The notes below the pieces were generated by a model. The model made no database searches, was not told where the DNA came from, and saw only the letters and a list, made by a program, of their open reading frames with translations. A stretch of DNA of 64,000 nucleotides, taken from Stutzerimonas stutzeri. Its GTDB lineage: Bacteria; Pseudomonadota; Gammaproteobacteria; Pseudomonadales; Pseudomonadaceae. Position numbers and translations under genes: made by a program. Position 1 is the stretch's first letter, and every line of letters begins with the position of its first letter. Shown here piece after piece: positions 42,398 to 51,110 of the stretch. The stretch covers positions 62,001-126,000 of the forward strand of contig NZ_JAMOIC010000008.1 in assembly GCF_024448895.1 (NCBI RefSeq), written 5' to 3'.

Positions 42398-43747
42398 TCA
42401 GCGCGTCTGGCCGCCGGCTATGGTTTGTGGATTGGCTTCGCGCTCGGCGATCGGTTTGTCGCGATAGCGCGTCGGGCCGTTGCCGAACATGCCGTACTGG
42501 CTGCGGGTGAAGTCGTACAGCGAGTAGGCGTCCTGCTGAGGATTGTTGGGAATGCCGTAGGCCTGGATGTTGTATTGGGAGCCGGCCCGGAACATTTCGC
42601 CGCTGTCGTCCCAGGCGTCGTAAACCGCTGCGCCAAAGGTGTCCTCGTCGATGTAGTAGCGGCGTTTGCTCTGCGCGTGGCGAACGCCCTCCTTGCGGGT
42701 TGCCTCGACCACCCAGACGCGGTGCAGCTCCCAGCGCTCGCAGTCAGGATTGATGTGGTTGGGCATTAGTTTGGTATCCATGTCGCAGCCCCACTTCAAC
42801 TTGTAATTGCTGTAGGGAATGAACATTTCCTTCTTGCCGACCAGCTTCCAGTCGAAGCGATCCATCTTTCCCGAGAAAAGGAAGATCTCGTCATAGAACG
42901 CCACGCCGCCAAAGGCCGAGTTGGGCGTGTCGTAATTGAATTCGGGCGCTTGACGGACTCGGCGCTGGCCGGTGGTGTAGCTCCAGGCGTAGCGCGAGTT
43001 CTCCACGGGGTCGAGGTAATCCCAGTAACCGGATGCCTGCCCTGCGGTGCGTGCTGGCGCAACGACCCGCGACCATATGCGCTGGGCTATCGCCGGGTCA
43101 CGACCGTCTACGCCGATCTGGTAATACGGTTTTTCGCCTGTGGATTGATTGGTGTTAGTCAGCGTGGAGTGGCCCTGGTTGACGACATAGGCGCTGTGGT
43201 TCCAATCCCAACCGTTTACCCCCTGATAGTTGAGGATGTAGTTCCACATCACCTGCTCACCGCTTTCGGGCAGCGGAAAAGGCAAACCACCCCGGCAGGC
43301 TTCGGTGATCGAAAGGCCTTCGTTAATGGTCTTGCACTCCGAACTCTTCGCATTGCGCTCGGTGGCCGCTAGAAATGCATCTGGGAATGCCGCGGTTCGG
43401 TGGGTCGGGTAGATGTCCATGTAATAGGTGTTGGGGTACTGCTTGAGCAATTTCATCTGCCCCGATGAGAGCTGCTCGGCGTATTCATTAGCGTTGGCCG
43501 CCGTTACCCGCACCCGAGGCGTCTCTCCTTCGAACGGATTCGGCCATTGACCGTCGCCGGGCTTCAGGCCCGCCGGTACTTTTAGACCACCGTCATAGGG
43601 CGGGATGGTGCCCGCTTCGTTGCCTGCGGCTATCGCACCGAATCGGGTCAGCTCATTGCCAAGGTCAGCGGGCGTATAAGGCGCTGCGAATGCTGACGCT
43701 GCGCTCATGGCGGCCAGCAACCCGGTCACAGATCGGTTGAAGAACAT
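42398..43747 (-). CDS. DUF1329 family exported protein, copy 3
   Basis: A 449-residue protein with a signal peptide (SVTGLLAAMSAASAFA, cleaved before APYTP). Family stretches are GNEAGTIPPYDGGL (about 40), YPTHRTAAFP (about 113), RYAWSYTTGQRRVRQAPEFN (about 252), KEMFIPYSNYK and KRRYYIDEDTFGAAVYDAWD (about 362). It is the most diverged of the three copies, with changes in the middle (WNHSAYVVNQGHST). It pairs with the DUF1302 gene 134 bp upstream, repeating the arrangement at 16-19 kb. TGGAGG precedes ATG 43747. Confidence 0.92.
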   Translation of the reverse strand: MFFNRSVTGLLAAMSAASAFAAPYTPADLGNELTRFGAIAAGNEAGTIPPYDGGLKVPAGLKPGDGQWPNPFEGETPRVRVTAANANEYAEQLSSGQMKLLKQYPNTYYMDIYPTHRTAAFPDAFLAATERNAKSSECKTINEGLSITEACRGGLPFPLPESGEQVMWNYILNYQGVNGWDWNHSAYVVNQGHSTLTNTNQSTGEKPYYQIGVDGRDPAIAQRIWSRVVAPARTAGQASGYWDYLDPVENSRYAWSYTTGQRRVRQAPEFNYDTPNSAFGGVAFYDEIFLFSGKMDRFDWKLVGKKEMFIPYSNYKLKWGCDMDTKLMPNHINPDCERWELHRVWVVEATRKEGVRHAQSKRRYYIDEDTFGAAVYDAWDDSGEMFRAGSQYNIQAYGIPNNPQQDAYSLYDFTRSQYGMFGNGPTRYRDKPIAEREANPQTIAGGQTR

Positions 43748-43764
43748 GTATACCTCCAGTCATC

Positions 43765-43773
43765 GTTGTTTTT
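43765..43773 (-). promoter_or_regulatory. Hfq/Crc-type A-rich leader (DUF1329 copy 3)
   Basis: AAAAACAAC, 17 nt upstream of ATG 43747 and just ahead of the TGGAGG ribosome binding site. Confidence 0.55.
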
Positions 43774-43848
43774 GTCATTGCCTGGAAAGCGCGCTTGCTC
43801 GTCGAGCAAAGTCTCGGCAATGCCGGAAAAGCGCGCAGATTCGCGGCG

Positions 43849-43864
43849 GGCCTGCATGCAGGCC
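43849..43864. repeat. perfect 16-bp palindrome between DUF1302 and DUF1329
   Basis: GGCCTGCATGCAGGCC, fully self-complementary, 18 bp after the DUF1302 stop. It has no spacer loop or T-run, so it is not a standard terminator. It could be an RNA processing hairpin or a protein site. Confidence 0.4.
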
Positions 43865-43881
43865 GACGCGTGGTGATCTAT

Positions 43882-45543
43882 TCAGAATGCCGTGCTGAAT
43901 GTGAGCGATAGCCAGTTACGGTCGGACAGGCCGATGTCGCCGCTGCCGCCGACGACGGTCTTGCCGACGCCGGCGATATCGTCGTAGTTGCGCTGGCTGC
44001 CATAGCCGATGTAAGCCAGGGTGAAGTCGTAGCGCTCGTCGAACAGCGCCTTCACGCCGACCTTGTAGGTGTAGCGGCCTTCGTTGCCGCCACCTGTCGC
44101 AGCGTTGCCGGAGATGCCGTAATCCACGCTCATGGGCATGGACAGGTTCCAGCCGGGGAACACACCCAGCCACTGCGGCGTGAAGCTGAGCGCCGCGCCG
44201 ACATAGTTGCGCGTGGCGCAACCCCACTCCTTGTCCTGCCCCGCTGCGCAGCCGCCGTAGCCTTCGCCGCGGAACAGGCTCTCGTTATGGGTGACCTTGT
44301 CCAGATGGCTGTAAGCCATCTCGGCGATCAGGGTCCCGGTGTCGAAATAGTCCGTGCGCGGCAACAGCCACAACCCGTTGACCACCATATGCAGGGTGTC
44401 GCCACGCGCGCCCTGGTTGTCCGCCAGGCTGATGCCACTGGATATCAAGGGCGCATCCTTGCGGTAGGAAAGATCGATACCTACTGAAGCGCCACCCAGC
44501 ACCGGCCCCATCGACCAGCCCAGACCGTAGAGCTTGGTGTTTTCGGCGTACACGTAGCGGGCAAAATCCGGCCCGACCTGCAGGCCCCACGGCGCGTAGT
44601 CATCGAATTCACGGTAATAGGCGCTGACCTCGGAATGCATGAAGTCCAGCCCGTAACTGGCCATTACGCCCCAATTGCCGTTGTCGCCGGGTTCCAGCGC
44701 ATCGACGATGGGACGCGCGAAACCCGGCGCAACCGGCAACTGGTTGGGACCTTCTAGGGCGACATCGGCCGAGGCCAGATAGGTCCCGCCTTCCGGCGCC
44801 CGGGTGCTGTCCCACTCGAAGAAATATTGGCCGGCGACGGATAGTCGGTCGGTGACCTGTGCCTGGGCCGAAACCTGAGCCAGCGGCAGGAAGATTTCCC
44901 GTGTTTCGGTGCCCGGATTGGCGAGCGCCTTGCGGCCATCCAGCGGTGCCTGGGAATACGACAACGCATGTCCCGCGATCAGGAGTCCGTTGCCCCAGTA
45001 CACCGTATGCCGACCGGCCCGCACGCTGACGGGGGCGTCACCTACATAGAAGCGGGTAAACGCGAAGGCATCCAGCAGTTCGCCGCTGGGGCCATGGTGA
45101 TAACGCTTGGTATGGCTCGAATATTCCCCACCGCGATAGCTCGGAACACTCGCACCGGGAAACGCGCCTGGGTAGTACACCGCGCCCGAACCGGTTTCGA
45201 CATCGGTATCGGAATACGCCTGGTCATACCAGGCTGCGCCGCTGATGCGAAAACCGTGGTAGCGCTTGTAGGCCAACTCGAATTCGCTCATCAGGTCGAC
45301 GCGATTGGTCACCACATCGCCGCGGTCGAACTTGGAGTCGGATTCGTCATAAGTGGCGTTGTTGGCCAATGCGTCATCACGACTCTCGGCACGAATACCC
45401 AGGTTGTAGCGCAAGGTGTTGTCCCAACGCATCGAGAGGTCGGGGTTGCCGAGATCGTATTGAGCCGCCTGCGCCTGACTGCCCCAGACGAGAACCGCCG
45501 CCAGGATCAGCGCCGAATTGGCAATTAACGTGGTCTTGAACAT
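43882..45543 (-). CDS. DUF1302 family outer-membrane protein, copy 2
   Basis: A 553-residue protein with a signal peptide (LIANSALILAAVLVWGSQAQA, cleaved before AQYDLG). The mature start YDLGNPDLSMRWDNTLRYN and the final Phe (LTFSTAF) match the paralogue at 17478-19139, as do RGDVVTNRVDL (about 95) and YREFDDYAPW (about 305). A beta-barrel channel or receptor is expected. GGAG 7 nt before ATG 45543 sets the start; ATG 45564 would add seven residues. It heads the leftward operon DUF1302-DUF1329-SDR-LEH-kinase-SDR-MFS. Two 15-bp direct repeats lie about 115-150 bp upstream. Confidence 0.92.
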   Translation of the reverse strand: MFKTTLIANSALILAAVLVWGSQAQAAQYDLGNPDLSMRWDNTLRYNLGIRAESRDDALANNATYDESDSKFDRGDVVTNRVDLMSEFELAYKRYHGFRISGAAWYDQAYSDTDVETGSGAVYYPGAFPGASVPSYRGGEYSSHTKRYHHGPSGELLDAFAFTRFYVGDAPVSVRAGRHTVYWGNGLLIAGHALSYSQAPLDGRKALANPGTETREIFLPLAQVSAQAQVTDRLSVAGQYFFEWDSTRAPEGGTYLASADVALEGPNQLPVAPGFARPIVDALEPGDNGNWGVMASYGLDFMHSEVSAYYREFDDYAPWGLQVGPDFARYVYAENTKLYGLGWSMGPVLGGASVGIDLSYRKDAPLISSGISLADNQGARGDTLHMVVNGLWLLPRTDYFDTGTLIAEMAYSHLDKVTHNESLFRGEGYGGCAAGQDKEWGCATRNYVGAALSFTPQWLGVFPGWNLSMPMSVDYGISGNAATGGGNEGRYTYKVGVKALFDERYDFTLAYIGYGSQRNYDDIAGVGKTVVGGSGDIGLSDRNWLSLTFSTAF

Positions 45544-45562
45544 CACATTCTCCGTCGCGCCC

Positions 45563-45574
45563 ATTGTTTTTATT
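45563..45574 (-). promoter_or_regulatory. Hfq/Crc-type A-rich leader (DUF1302 copy 2)
   Basis: AATAAAAACAAT: four AAN triplets about 20 nt before ATG 45543. Confidence 0.6.
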
Positions 45575-45656
45575 GTCAGCTGACCTGCGCGCCCCTCTAG
45601 CCAGGGGCAGCTGCTTCAGTAGACGGGACGACTCACGGCGACACAACGAAACCGGC

Positions 45657-45692
45657 TATCGCTCAAATGCAAAGCGATATCGCTGAAATGCA
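45657..45692 (-). promoter_or_regulatory. XylS/AraC-type paired direct repeats
   Basis: Read leftward: TGCATTTCAGCGATA, 6 bp, TGCATTTGAGCGATA. The two 15-bp repeats differ at one base and are spaced 21 bp start to start, two helical turns. Each contains TGCA-N6-CGATA, close to the XylS half-site TGCA-N6-GGNTA, with the same 6-bp gap as at the Pm promoter. They lie upstream of DUF1302 copy 2, the likely target of the AraC-type regulator at 36284. Confidence 0.65.
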
Positions 45693-45749
45693 TCACGCCT
45701 GCCTGCAAGCGCCACGGAAGATCAGCGAGGGCGCAGCCGTTTGCTGGGC

Positions 45750-45775
45750 AAAAAAAACGGCCCACAAGGGGCCGT
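45750..45775 (-). terminator. rho-independent terminator of the GMC-ALDH operon
   Basis: Read leftward: ACGGCCC, loop of 5, GGGCCGT, then a run of T residues. It lies about 65 bp after the aldehyde dehydrogenase stop and separates this operon from the DUF1302 operon. Confidence 0.88.
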
Positions 45776-45838
45776 TAATGAGCTTTCGAAAACCGATCGG
45801 GATGGCGCCATGAACGGCGCCGTGTGTTGCCGAACGGC

Positions 45839-47329
45839 TTAGCGCCCGATGGGATAAATGATGGATTTTTCCTGAGTGAACTCTTTCAGCCAGTCCGGAC
45901 CGAACTCGCGACCGATGCCCGAGCGCTTGAAGCCGCCGATTGGCGCATAGGGCATCTTGCCGCCGCCACCGTTGATATAAACGCTGCCCGCGCGGATGCG
46001 TCGGGCCATTTGGTAGGCAACCGCGGCGTCGGCCGTGGCGACCGCGCCATTGAGGCCATAGCGCGAATCGTTGGCGATGGCGATGGCCTCTTCATCGGTA
46101 TCGAAACCGATGACCACGCCCACTGGCCCGAAGATTTCCTCCTGGGCGATGGTCATGTCGTTGCGCACGTCATCGAACAGGGTGATATCGCTGAAGAAGC
46201 CTTTGTCCAAGCCCTGCGGGCGACCGCCTCCGCATACCAGCGTGGCGCCCGAATCGCGGCCACTGGCAACGAAATGCTCGACCTTGGCCCGCTGCGATTC
46301 ACGAATCAGTGGACCCATCACCACGCTCGGGTCGGCCGGGTTGCCAATCTTCATCTGGCTGGCCACCGCCTTGGCCATTTGTACGAACTGCTCTCGGATC
46401 GAGTTGTGCACCAGGAAGCGCGTAAGCAAGGCGCAGCCCTGGCCGGCGTTTACCGTCAGACCGGCAATGGCGCCCAGGGCCGTGCCCTGGATGTCGGCGT
46501 CGGGCCGCACGATCAAAGCAGATTTACCGCCCAGTTCAAGGTGCAGACGCTTCAGCGTCGGCGCAGCCTGGGACATGATGCTCACACCCACCGCTTCGGA
46601 GCCGGTGAACGACACCATATCCACCCGCGGATCGCTGCTTAGCAGGCTGCCAACCTCGACTCCGCCGGTGACAATATTGAGCACGCCCTTGGGCAAACCG
46701 ATTTGCTCGGCGATTTCACCGAACTGCAGTGCCGAGTAAGGCGTGAACGGTGACGGCTTGAGCACCAGCGTGTTGCCCGCCAGCAGCGCCGGGAAGATCT
46801 TCGCCAGATTGAGCAAAAACGGGAAGTTATAGCCGGTGATGCCTGAAACCACGCCGATCGGTTCGCGCTCGATGCTGCCGCTGCCGAGGATCATCGGCCC
46901 GCCCGGGTTGAACGGATTGGGCGTTGCTTCCACAGGAATCTGCTGTGTCGCGTCGTGCAGCGACTGGTCGATGGCTTTGAGCACATGAGCCAGCGGCATA
47001 TCGACCTGCATCGCATAGGTAACACCTTGCGCGCAGCCGACCTCGGCGATGATCAGCGCGGCGATTTCCTCCCGGCGCGCCACCAGTGCACTGTGCATAC
47101 GGCGCATATAACCGGCACGCTCGGCCATGCTCAGCCACGGCCAGGGGCCGCTATCGAACGCACGACGTGCGGCGTCAATAGCGGCGTCGACACTGGCGGT
47201 ATCGCCCACCGGCGCTTGGCCGATCACTTCCTCGGTGGCGGGGTTGAGCACGGCTTCGGTCGGACCGTTTGCCGAAACCCAGGCGCCATCGATATAGAGT
47301 TTGTTCAGCTGCGTAAATGGAATGCTCAT
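45839..47329 (-). CDS. NAD(P)-dependent aldehyde dehydrogenase
   Basis: A 496-residue ALDH. Landmarks: GYNFPF (about 165), the cofactor motif FTGSEAVGVSI (about 240), catalytic Glu in LELGGKSA (about 264) and the nucleophile in NAGQGCALLTR (Cys about 298). All active-site residues are present. It should oxidise an aldehyde to an acid, most simply the product of the GMC alcohol oxidase encoded just upstream, with which it overlaps by 4 bp (ATGA). Soluble, cytoplasmic. The terminator follows 63 bp downstream. Confidence 0.95.
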   Translation of the reverse strand: MSIPFTQLNKLYIDGAWVSANGPTEAVLNPATEEVIGQAPVGDTASVDAAIDAARRAFDSGPWPWLSMAERAGYMRRMHSALVARREEIAALIIAEVGCAQGVTYAMQVDMPLAHVLKAIDQSLHDATQQIPVEATPNPFNPGGPMILGSGSIEREPIGVVSGITGYNFPFLLNLAKIFPALLAGNTLVLKPSPFTPYSALQFGEIAEQIGLPKGVLNIVTGGVEVGSLLSSDPRVDMVSFTGSEAVGVSIMSQAAPTLKRLHLELGGKSALIVRPDADIQGTALGAIAGLTVNAGQGCALLTRFLVHNSIREQFVQMAKAVASQMKIGNPADPSVVMGPLIRESQRAKVEHFVASGRDSGATLVCGGGRPQGLDKGFFSDITLFDDVRNDMTIAQEEIFGPVGVVIGFDTDEEAIAIANDSRYGLNGAVATADAAVAYQMARRIRAGSVYINGGGGKMPYAPIGGFKRSGIGREFGPDWLKEFTQEKSIIYPIGR

Positions 47330-48960
47330 GCCGCTACAGCTCCTTTGGTTATGCCAGTGACAGCGGTGCCAGTGATGATTTCGGCGGCGCGCATGGCAAT
47401 GACCATCGCCGGCGCATTGGTGTTGCCCGAGACAAGGCTCGGCATGATCGAGGTATCGACGACACGGACGCCCTCGACCCCGCGCACCCTCAGCTCGGGA
47501 TCGAGCACCGAATCGCTGTCCGCGCCCATCCGACAGGTGCCGGAAACATGAAAAGCGGTCTGTCCGAACCGGCGGAACGCGGCGAGGATTTCCTCATCGC
47601 TTTGCACCTGCGATCCCGGCGTCAGCTCCTGAACGATGAACGGCTTGAGCGCCGGTTCGGCCGCCAGACGGCGGATCCAGCGCAGCAGCGAGATGGCGGC
47701 GACCCGATCGGCCTCGGCGGTTAGGTAGTTGGCTACGATCTTCGGCGGCACGGCTGGATCGGCCGACTGGATGGTGATTTCGCCCTGGCTCTGGGGATGC
47801 ATGAAATAACCGCCAATGGTCAGGCCGGGATGCTTGTCGATCATCACCGTCTTGCCGTCGCCATCCATGGAATACAGGCTGACGCCGATCTGCGCATCCG
47901 GGCGATCCAGGCCCGGCCGGGTCTTCACGAAACCGCCCGCTTCGTGCGCGGCGTGGGTCATTGGGCCTTTCTTGCTGAAGAAATATTGCGCCACCGAACG
48001 CAGCAGGCCGAAGCCTGCAAAACAATGATTCAGGCTGCCGCTGGTAACCCGATACTGTACCGCCATATAGACGTGCTCACGCAGGTTGCGACCTACGTCC
48101 GGTGAGTCCTGCACGAGCGCAATGCCATGCTGCTTCAACAATTCTGCCGGCCCGATGCCGGACAACTGCAACAGCTTTGGCGACTCGATGGCGCCCGCGC
48201 ACAACACCACTTCCCGGCGCACGCCAAACGACTGTTCGCCGCCCTTGCCTGCTATATGCACGGCAACCGCGCGGCGCTGGCTGAACTCGATGCGCTGGAC
48301 GTGCGTGCCAGTCATCACGGTCAGGTTCGGACGATCCCGCACCGAATCGAGAAATGCCTTGGCCGCGCTGAAGCGTTGCCCGTTCCAGGTGGTCTGCGGC
48401 TGGTAACCGAAGCCACCGTTGCTGACTGAATCCACATGATTGGTGTCGGCAACCCGCGCAGTGCCTATCGAGCCGGCGGCGTTGATGATGGCTTCGCATA
48501 GCGGATCGCCCGATGGATGTACGGTGACCTTGAGCGGGCCGCCAGCGCCACGCCACTGGGATGCGCCAAGGTGATGGTCCTCCAGCGCGACGAACTGTCG
48601 GCCAATGTCCGCCCAACCCCAGCCGTAGCAACCTTGCGCTTCCCAGCCATCGTAATCTGCCGGCGCGCCGCGCACGTAGACCATGCCGTTGACCGAACTG
48701 GAGCCGCCGATGGCTTTACCCTTGAGCCACAATTCAGTGGCCATGCCTTCACCGCGCGAGGCCTGGTAATCCCATACATGCGGGTTGCCGGCCATCAGCA
48801 ATTTGCCGATCCCGCGCGGCATGGCGATTAAGGGACTGGTATGGTCGGGGCCGCTTTCGATGAGCAGTACCGAAACGCTCGGGTCGGCGGATAGCCGGTT
48901 GGCCATCACGCAGCCGGCAGAACCGGCGCCGACAATGATGTAATCGTAGGATTGGCTCAT
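47326..48960 (-). CDS. GMC-family alcohol oxidoreductase (choline-dehydrogenase-like)
   Basis: A 544-residue FAD protein of the glucose-methanol-choline family. The FAD motif is IIVGAGSAGCVMA (about 8-20). GMC signature 1 includes LWLKGKAIGGSSSVNG (about 78-93), signature 2 is CAGAIESPKLLQLSGIG (about 252-268), and the active-site His lies in FHVSGTCRMG (about 468), with a later Asn in SGNTNAP. It should oxidise a primary alcohol to the aldehyde passed to the ALDH. Together the pair makes an alcohol-to-acid module. It leads the operon; an AAGAATAAC run abuts the start. Confidence 0.93.
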   Translation of the reverse strand: MSQSYDYIIVGAGSAGCVMANRLSADPSVSVLLIESGPDHTSPLIAMPRGIGKLLMAGNPHVWDYQASRGEGMATELWLKGKAIGGSSSVNGMVYVRGAPADYDGWEAQGCYGWGWADIGRQFVALEDHHLGASQWRGAGGPLKVTVHPSGDPLCEAIINAAGSIGTARVADTNHVDSVSNGGFGYQPQTTWNGQRFSAAKAFLDSVRDRPNLTVMTGTHVQRIEFSQRRAVAVHIAGKGGEQSFGVRREVVLCAGAIESPKLLQLSGIGPAELLKQHGIALVQDSPDVGRNLREHVYMAVQYRVTSGSLNHCFAGFGLLRSVAQYFFSKKGPMTHAAHEAGGFVKTRPGLDRPDAQIGVSLYSMDGDGKTVMIDKHPGLTIGGYFMHPQSQGEITIQSADPAVPPKIVANYLTAEADRVAAISLLRWIRRLAAEPALKPFIVQELTPGSQVQSDEEILAAFRRFGQTAFHVSGTCRMGADSDSVLDPELRVRGVEGVRVVDTSIMPSLVSGNTNAPAMVIAMRAAEIITGTAVTGITKGAVAA

Positions 48961-48961
48961 T

Positions 48962-48970
48962 GTTATTCTT
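48962..48970 (-). promoter_or_regulatory. Hfq/Crc-type A-rich leader (GMC)
   Basis: AAGAATAAC, ending 1 nt before ATG 48960. No classical strong ribosome binding site is seen apart from AGAAG, so the A-run overlaps the initiation region. Confidence 0.55.
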
Positions 48971-49087
48971 CTGTCGTTTGAATGGATTGCATGTCGCGAT
49001 CTGCTTGATGCGTTCTATTTCACGGGTTGTGGGCGTTGCCGATGCAAGCACTTCGCTGGTTGATTAACCGACCGCACCTCTGCCCTC

Positions 49088-49129
49088 AGCCGCTCAACAA
49101 CTAACGTTCAACAACTAACCGGAGCGGCT
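49088..49129. repeat. inverted repeat enclosing two TCAACAACTAAC copies
   Basis: AGCCGCTC (49088-49095) and GAGCGGCT (49122-49129) are perfect inverted arms. Inside and overlapping the left arm are two TCAACAACTAAC copies at 49094-49105 and 49108-49119, 14 bp apart. It could be a regulator site or a cruciform. Confidence 0.45.
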
Positions 49130-49376
49130 TGATCGACGCCCATCTGCGAGCTCCCGGTGCTTGGGGGTGAAAGAAAGGTAGGTTTCGACTGAAGAATCCA
49201 CAACGGACAGAATTCCCGATCTGTTCGATTTCGCCGCACAGAGACGACTGTTGCGCTCGCTCAATCGAACAAGTCTTGTCCGCCGTGAAGCGCGCGTGCC
49301 AGTCTCCATGCTCATGCCAGCTACGCTTACAGGTACTGGCGCCACGACCGACAAACACACTCCGCAGAGGTAAAGG

Positions 49377-49997
49377 ATGAAGCAGCACATCTCTGCCGCG
49401 CCGGAACGACCGACCAAGCCCGACATGGCCAGCAAGCGCCACGCGTTACGCACACAGCGAACCCGAGAGCTGCTTCTGGACGGGATGTATCGATTGGCGT
49501 TGGAAAAGGATTTTCGGGACATCTCAGTGCAGGAACTGCTCAGCCATACCGGGGTAGCACGCTCGACGTTCTATGCACACTTTCGTGACAAGGAAGACTT
49601 GCTGGTGGCCGGTTATGAGTCCATCGGCCTGCCGCAAACCCGCGTTTGCGATGTCGCCGGGGAAAAACGTATCGTGCTCGATGTTTCAGCATGGCTGTTC
49701 AACGCCACCGTGCGGCATGCAGCCCTGACCACCTCATTCTTCAACAGTCCTTCACAAGCGATCGTTCTTGCTCACCTCGAAAATTTGCTACTGATTCTGG
49801 TGCGCGAGCACTACCGCAAACATGGCATCTACGAGTGCAGCGGATTGCGCGGAGAGGTGGCGGTGCGCAGCTTCGTGGGCGCACTGATCGGCACATGGCT
49901 GTGGTGGGTGCGTCATGACTACCCTAGTTCGGCCAACGAAATGACAAAAGCATTCGATAGCCTGATGAACAACGGCACCTGGCCTGCCGCCGACTGA
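49377..49997 (+). CDS. TetR-family transcriptional regulator, unrelated to copies 1 and 2
   Basis: A 206-residue regulator. The HTH is ISVQELLSHTGVARSTFYAHF (about residues 49-69), preceded by a 40-residue extension. The ligand domain (LREHYRKH, FVGALIGTWLWWV) differs from the other two TetR proteins, so it answers another signal and probably another operator. It is divergent from the GMC-ALDH operon and most likely controls it. The ribosome binding site is AGAGG. It marks the right edge of the recognisable catabolic island. Confidence 0.9.
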   Translation: MKQHISAAPERPTKPDMASKRHALRTQRTRELLLDGMYRLALEKDFRDISVQELLSHTGVARSTFYAHFRDKEDLLVAGYESIGLPQTRVCDVAGEKRIVLDVSAWLFNATVRHAALTTSFFNSPSQAIVLAHLENLLLILVREHYRKHGIYECSGLRGEVAVRSFVGALIGTWLWWVRHDYPSSANEMTKAFDSLMNNGTWPAAD

Positions 49998-50129
49998 CCT
50001 GCCGGGCCAAGGCATCGCAGCTCGCAATCACGCGATGCCCCGTAGTGATGATCGCCACGCCGGACAAAAAGCACAAATACGCGAAACCGCTTGCCGCCGG
50101 GCATCACACACCAGAAGCGGCAGGCAATG

Positions 50130-50910
50130 TTACTGGAGCGATCCTTTGGCGATTTGGTCGATGTCGGTAATTGTCGACCGCATATAGCGTTCAGCCCCGT
50201 TGGGCGCCCAATTGCCGTCCTGTTTGAGGATCACGCCGCGGATGAACGAGTACTCGCGTGCCGCATGCTCAAGCGCCTCGGCAAGTGCCGGATGGTCGGC
50301 CGACAAACGCTCGAACGCACCGACCACTTCGTGATCGAGTTGGATGGGTTCTCTCGTCTCTCAGTATCCATGTTTCGGCGCCATGACGATTGAACGACGC
50401 CATCTGATAGTTCACCAGCAATTCGCCCATAGCGCGGCTGATGGCGTGTAGTTTTCCAAGCTCACCCAGAGGCTCATCACCCTGCAGCTCGGCGTAATGG
50501 GCATCCAGTAAGGCTTGTAGATGTGCGTGCGACTCGATTACCGGCAACAACCTACGTGAATAAGAGGGTTCGGTAGAGCGTAGCGCCGCGCTGGTTTGGG
50601 GTAACTTGTCAGTATCATCGAGGCGTGTTTGCAGGCGCTGCACTTCATCTATAACGTCCGCAACGCCCAGACTTTTGGTCAGGCTTCGCAAGCGGAGCAT
50701 CCGTTGCTCATAGCCCTGCTTGTTACGCAACTCGTAGGGGCTTCCGTTCTGATTGAAATATACCAACGCATTTGCACAAGTCAGAAAGGCTAGGGATCGT
50801 AGTTCCTGGGTCGTCTGCAGCTCTTCTTGTATGCGCCCGGCTTGAGCCGGCACGGCAATAATCAAGAACAGCATGAGTATTGACGCTCTATTCATCCTGC
50901 GGATATCCAT
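50130..50910 (-). pseudogene. frameshifted exported hypothetical protein
   Basis: Reading starts at ATG 50910 (GGGAG upstream) with a signal peptide (ILMLFLIIAVPAQA) and runs in one frame to about 50370; it then goes into a different, low-quality frame. A second frame picks up from about 50375 (EPIQLDHEVVGAFERLS) and continues to the stop at 50130 (AKGSLQ). Together they give one plausible periplasmic helical protein of about 260 residues. A one-base shift near GAGAGACGAGAGAACCC explains the break. It may be a real pseudogene, a sequencing error, or programmed slippage. No function recognised. Confidence 0.7.
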
Positions 50911-51110
50911 TGTCGCTCCCTAAGTTTTCCACTACTTCGAGCTGACCGCCAGGCAGCGCCCGCCTGGTCAGGATTGGGCCGAAAGGGTACAACCAGTGCC
51001 GCCACCATAGTCCGTTTAGCAGGGCGCCCCGTCATAGCCGTCCCATCAAGCCGATCCAGAAACCACGACGCTCGGCCGGCTAGCGCGAGGCGGCCGGCCT
51101 GTACATTGGC

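Larger units (their letters stand above)
48961..49376. other. 416-bp intergenic region between GMC and tetR copy 3
   Basis: Divergent promoter region without a convincing gene. It includes the GMC leader and the nested repeat at 49088-49129. No copy of the island TetR palindrome is recognisable. Confidence 0.5.
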
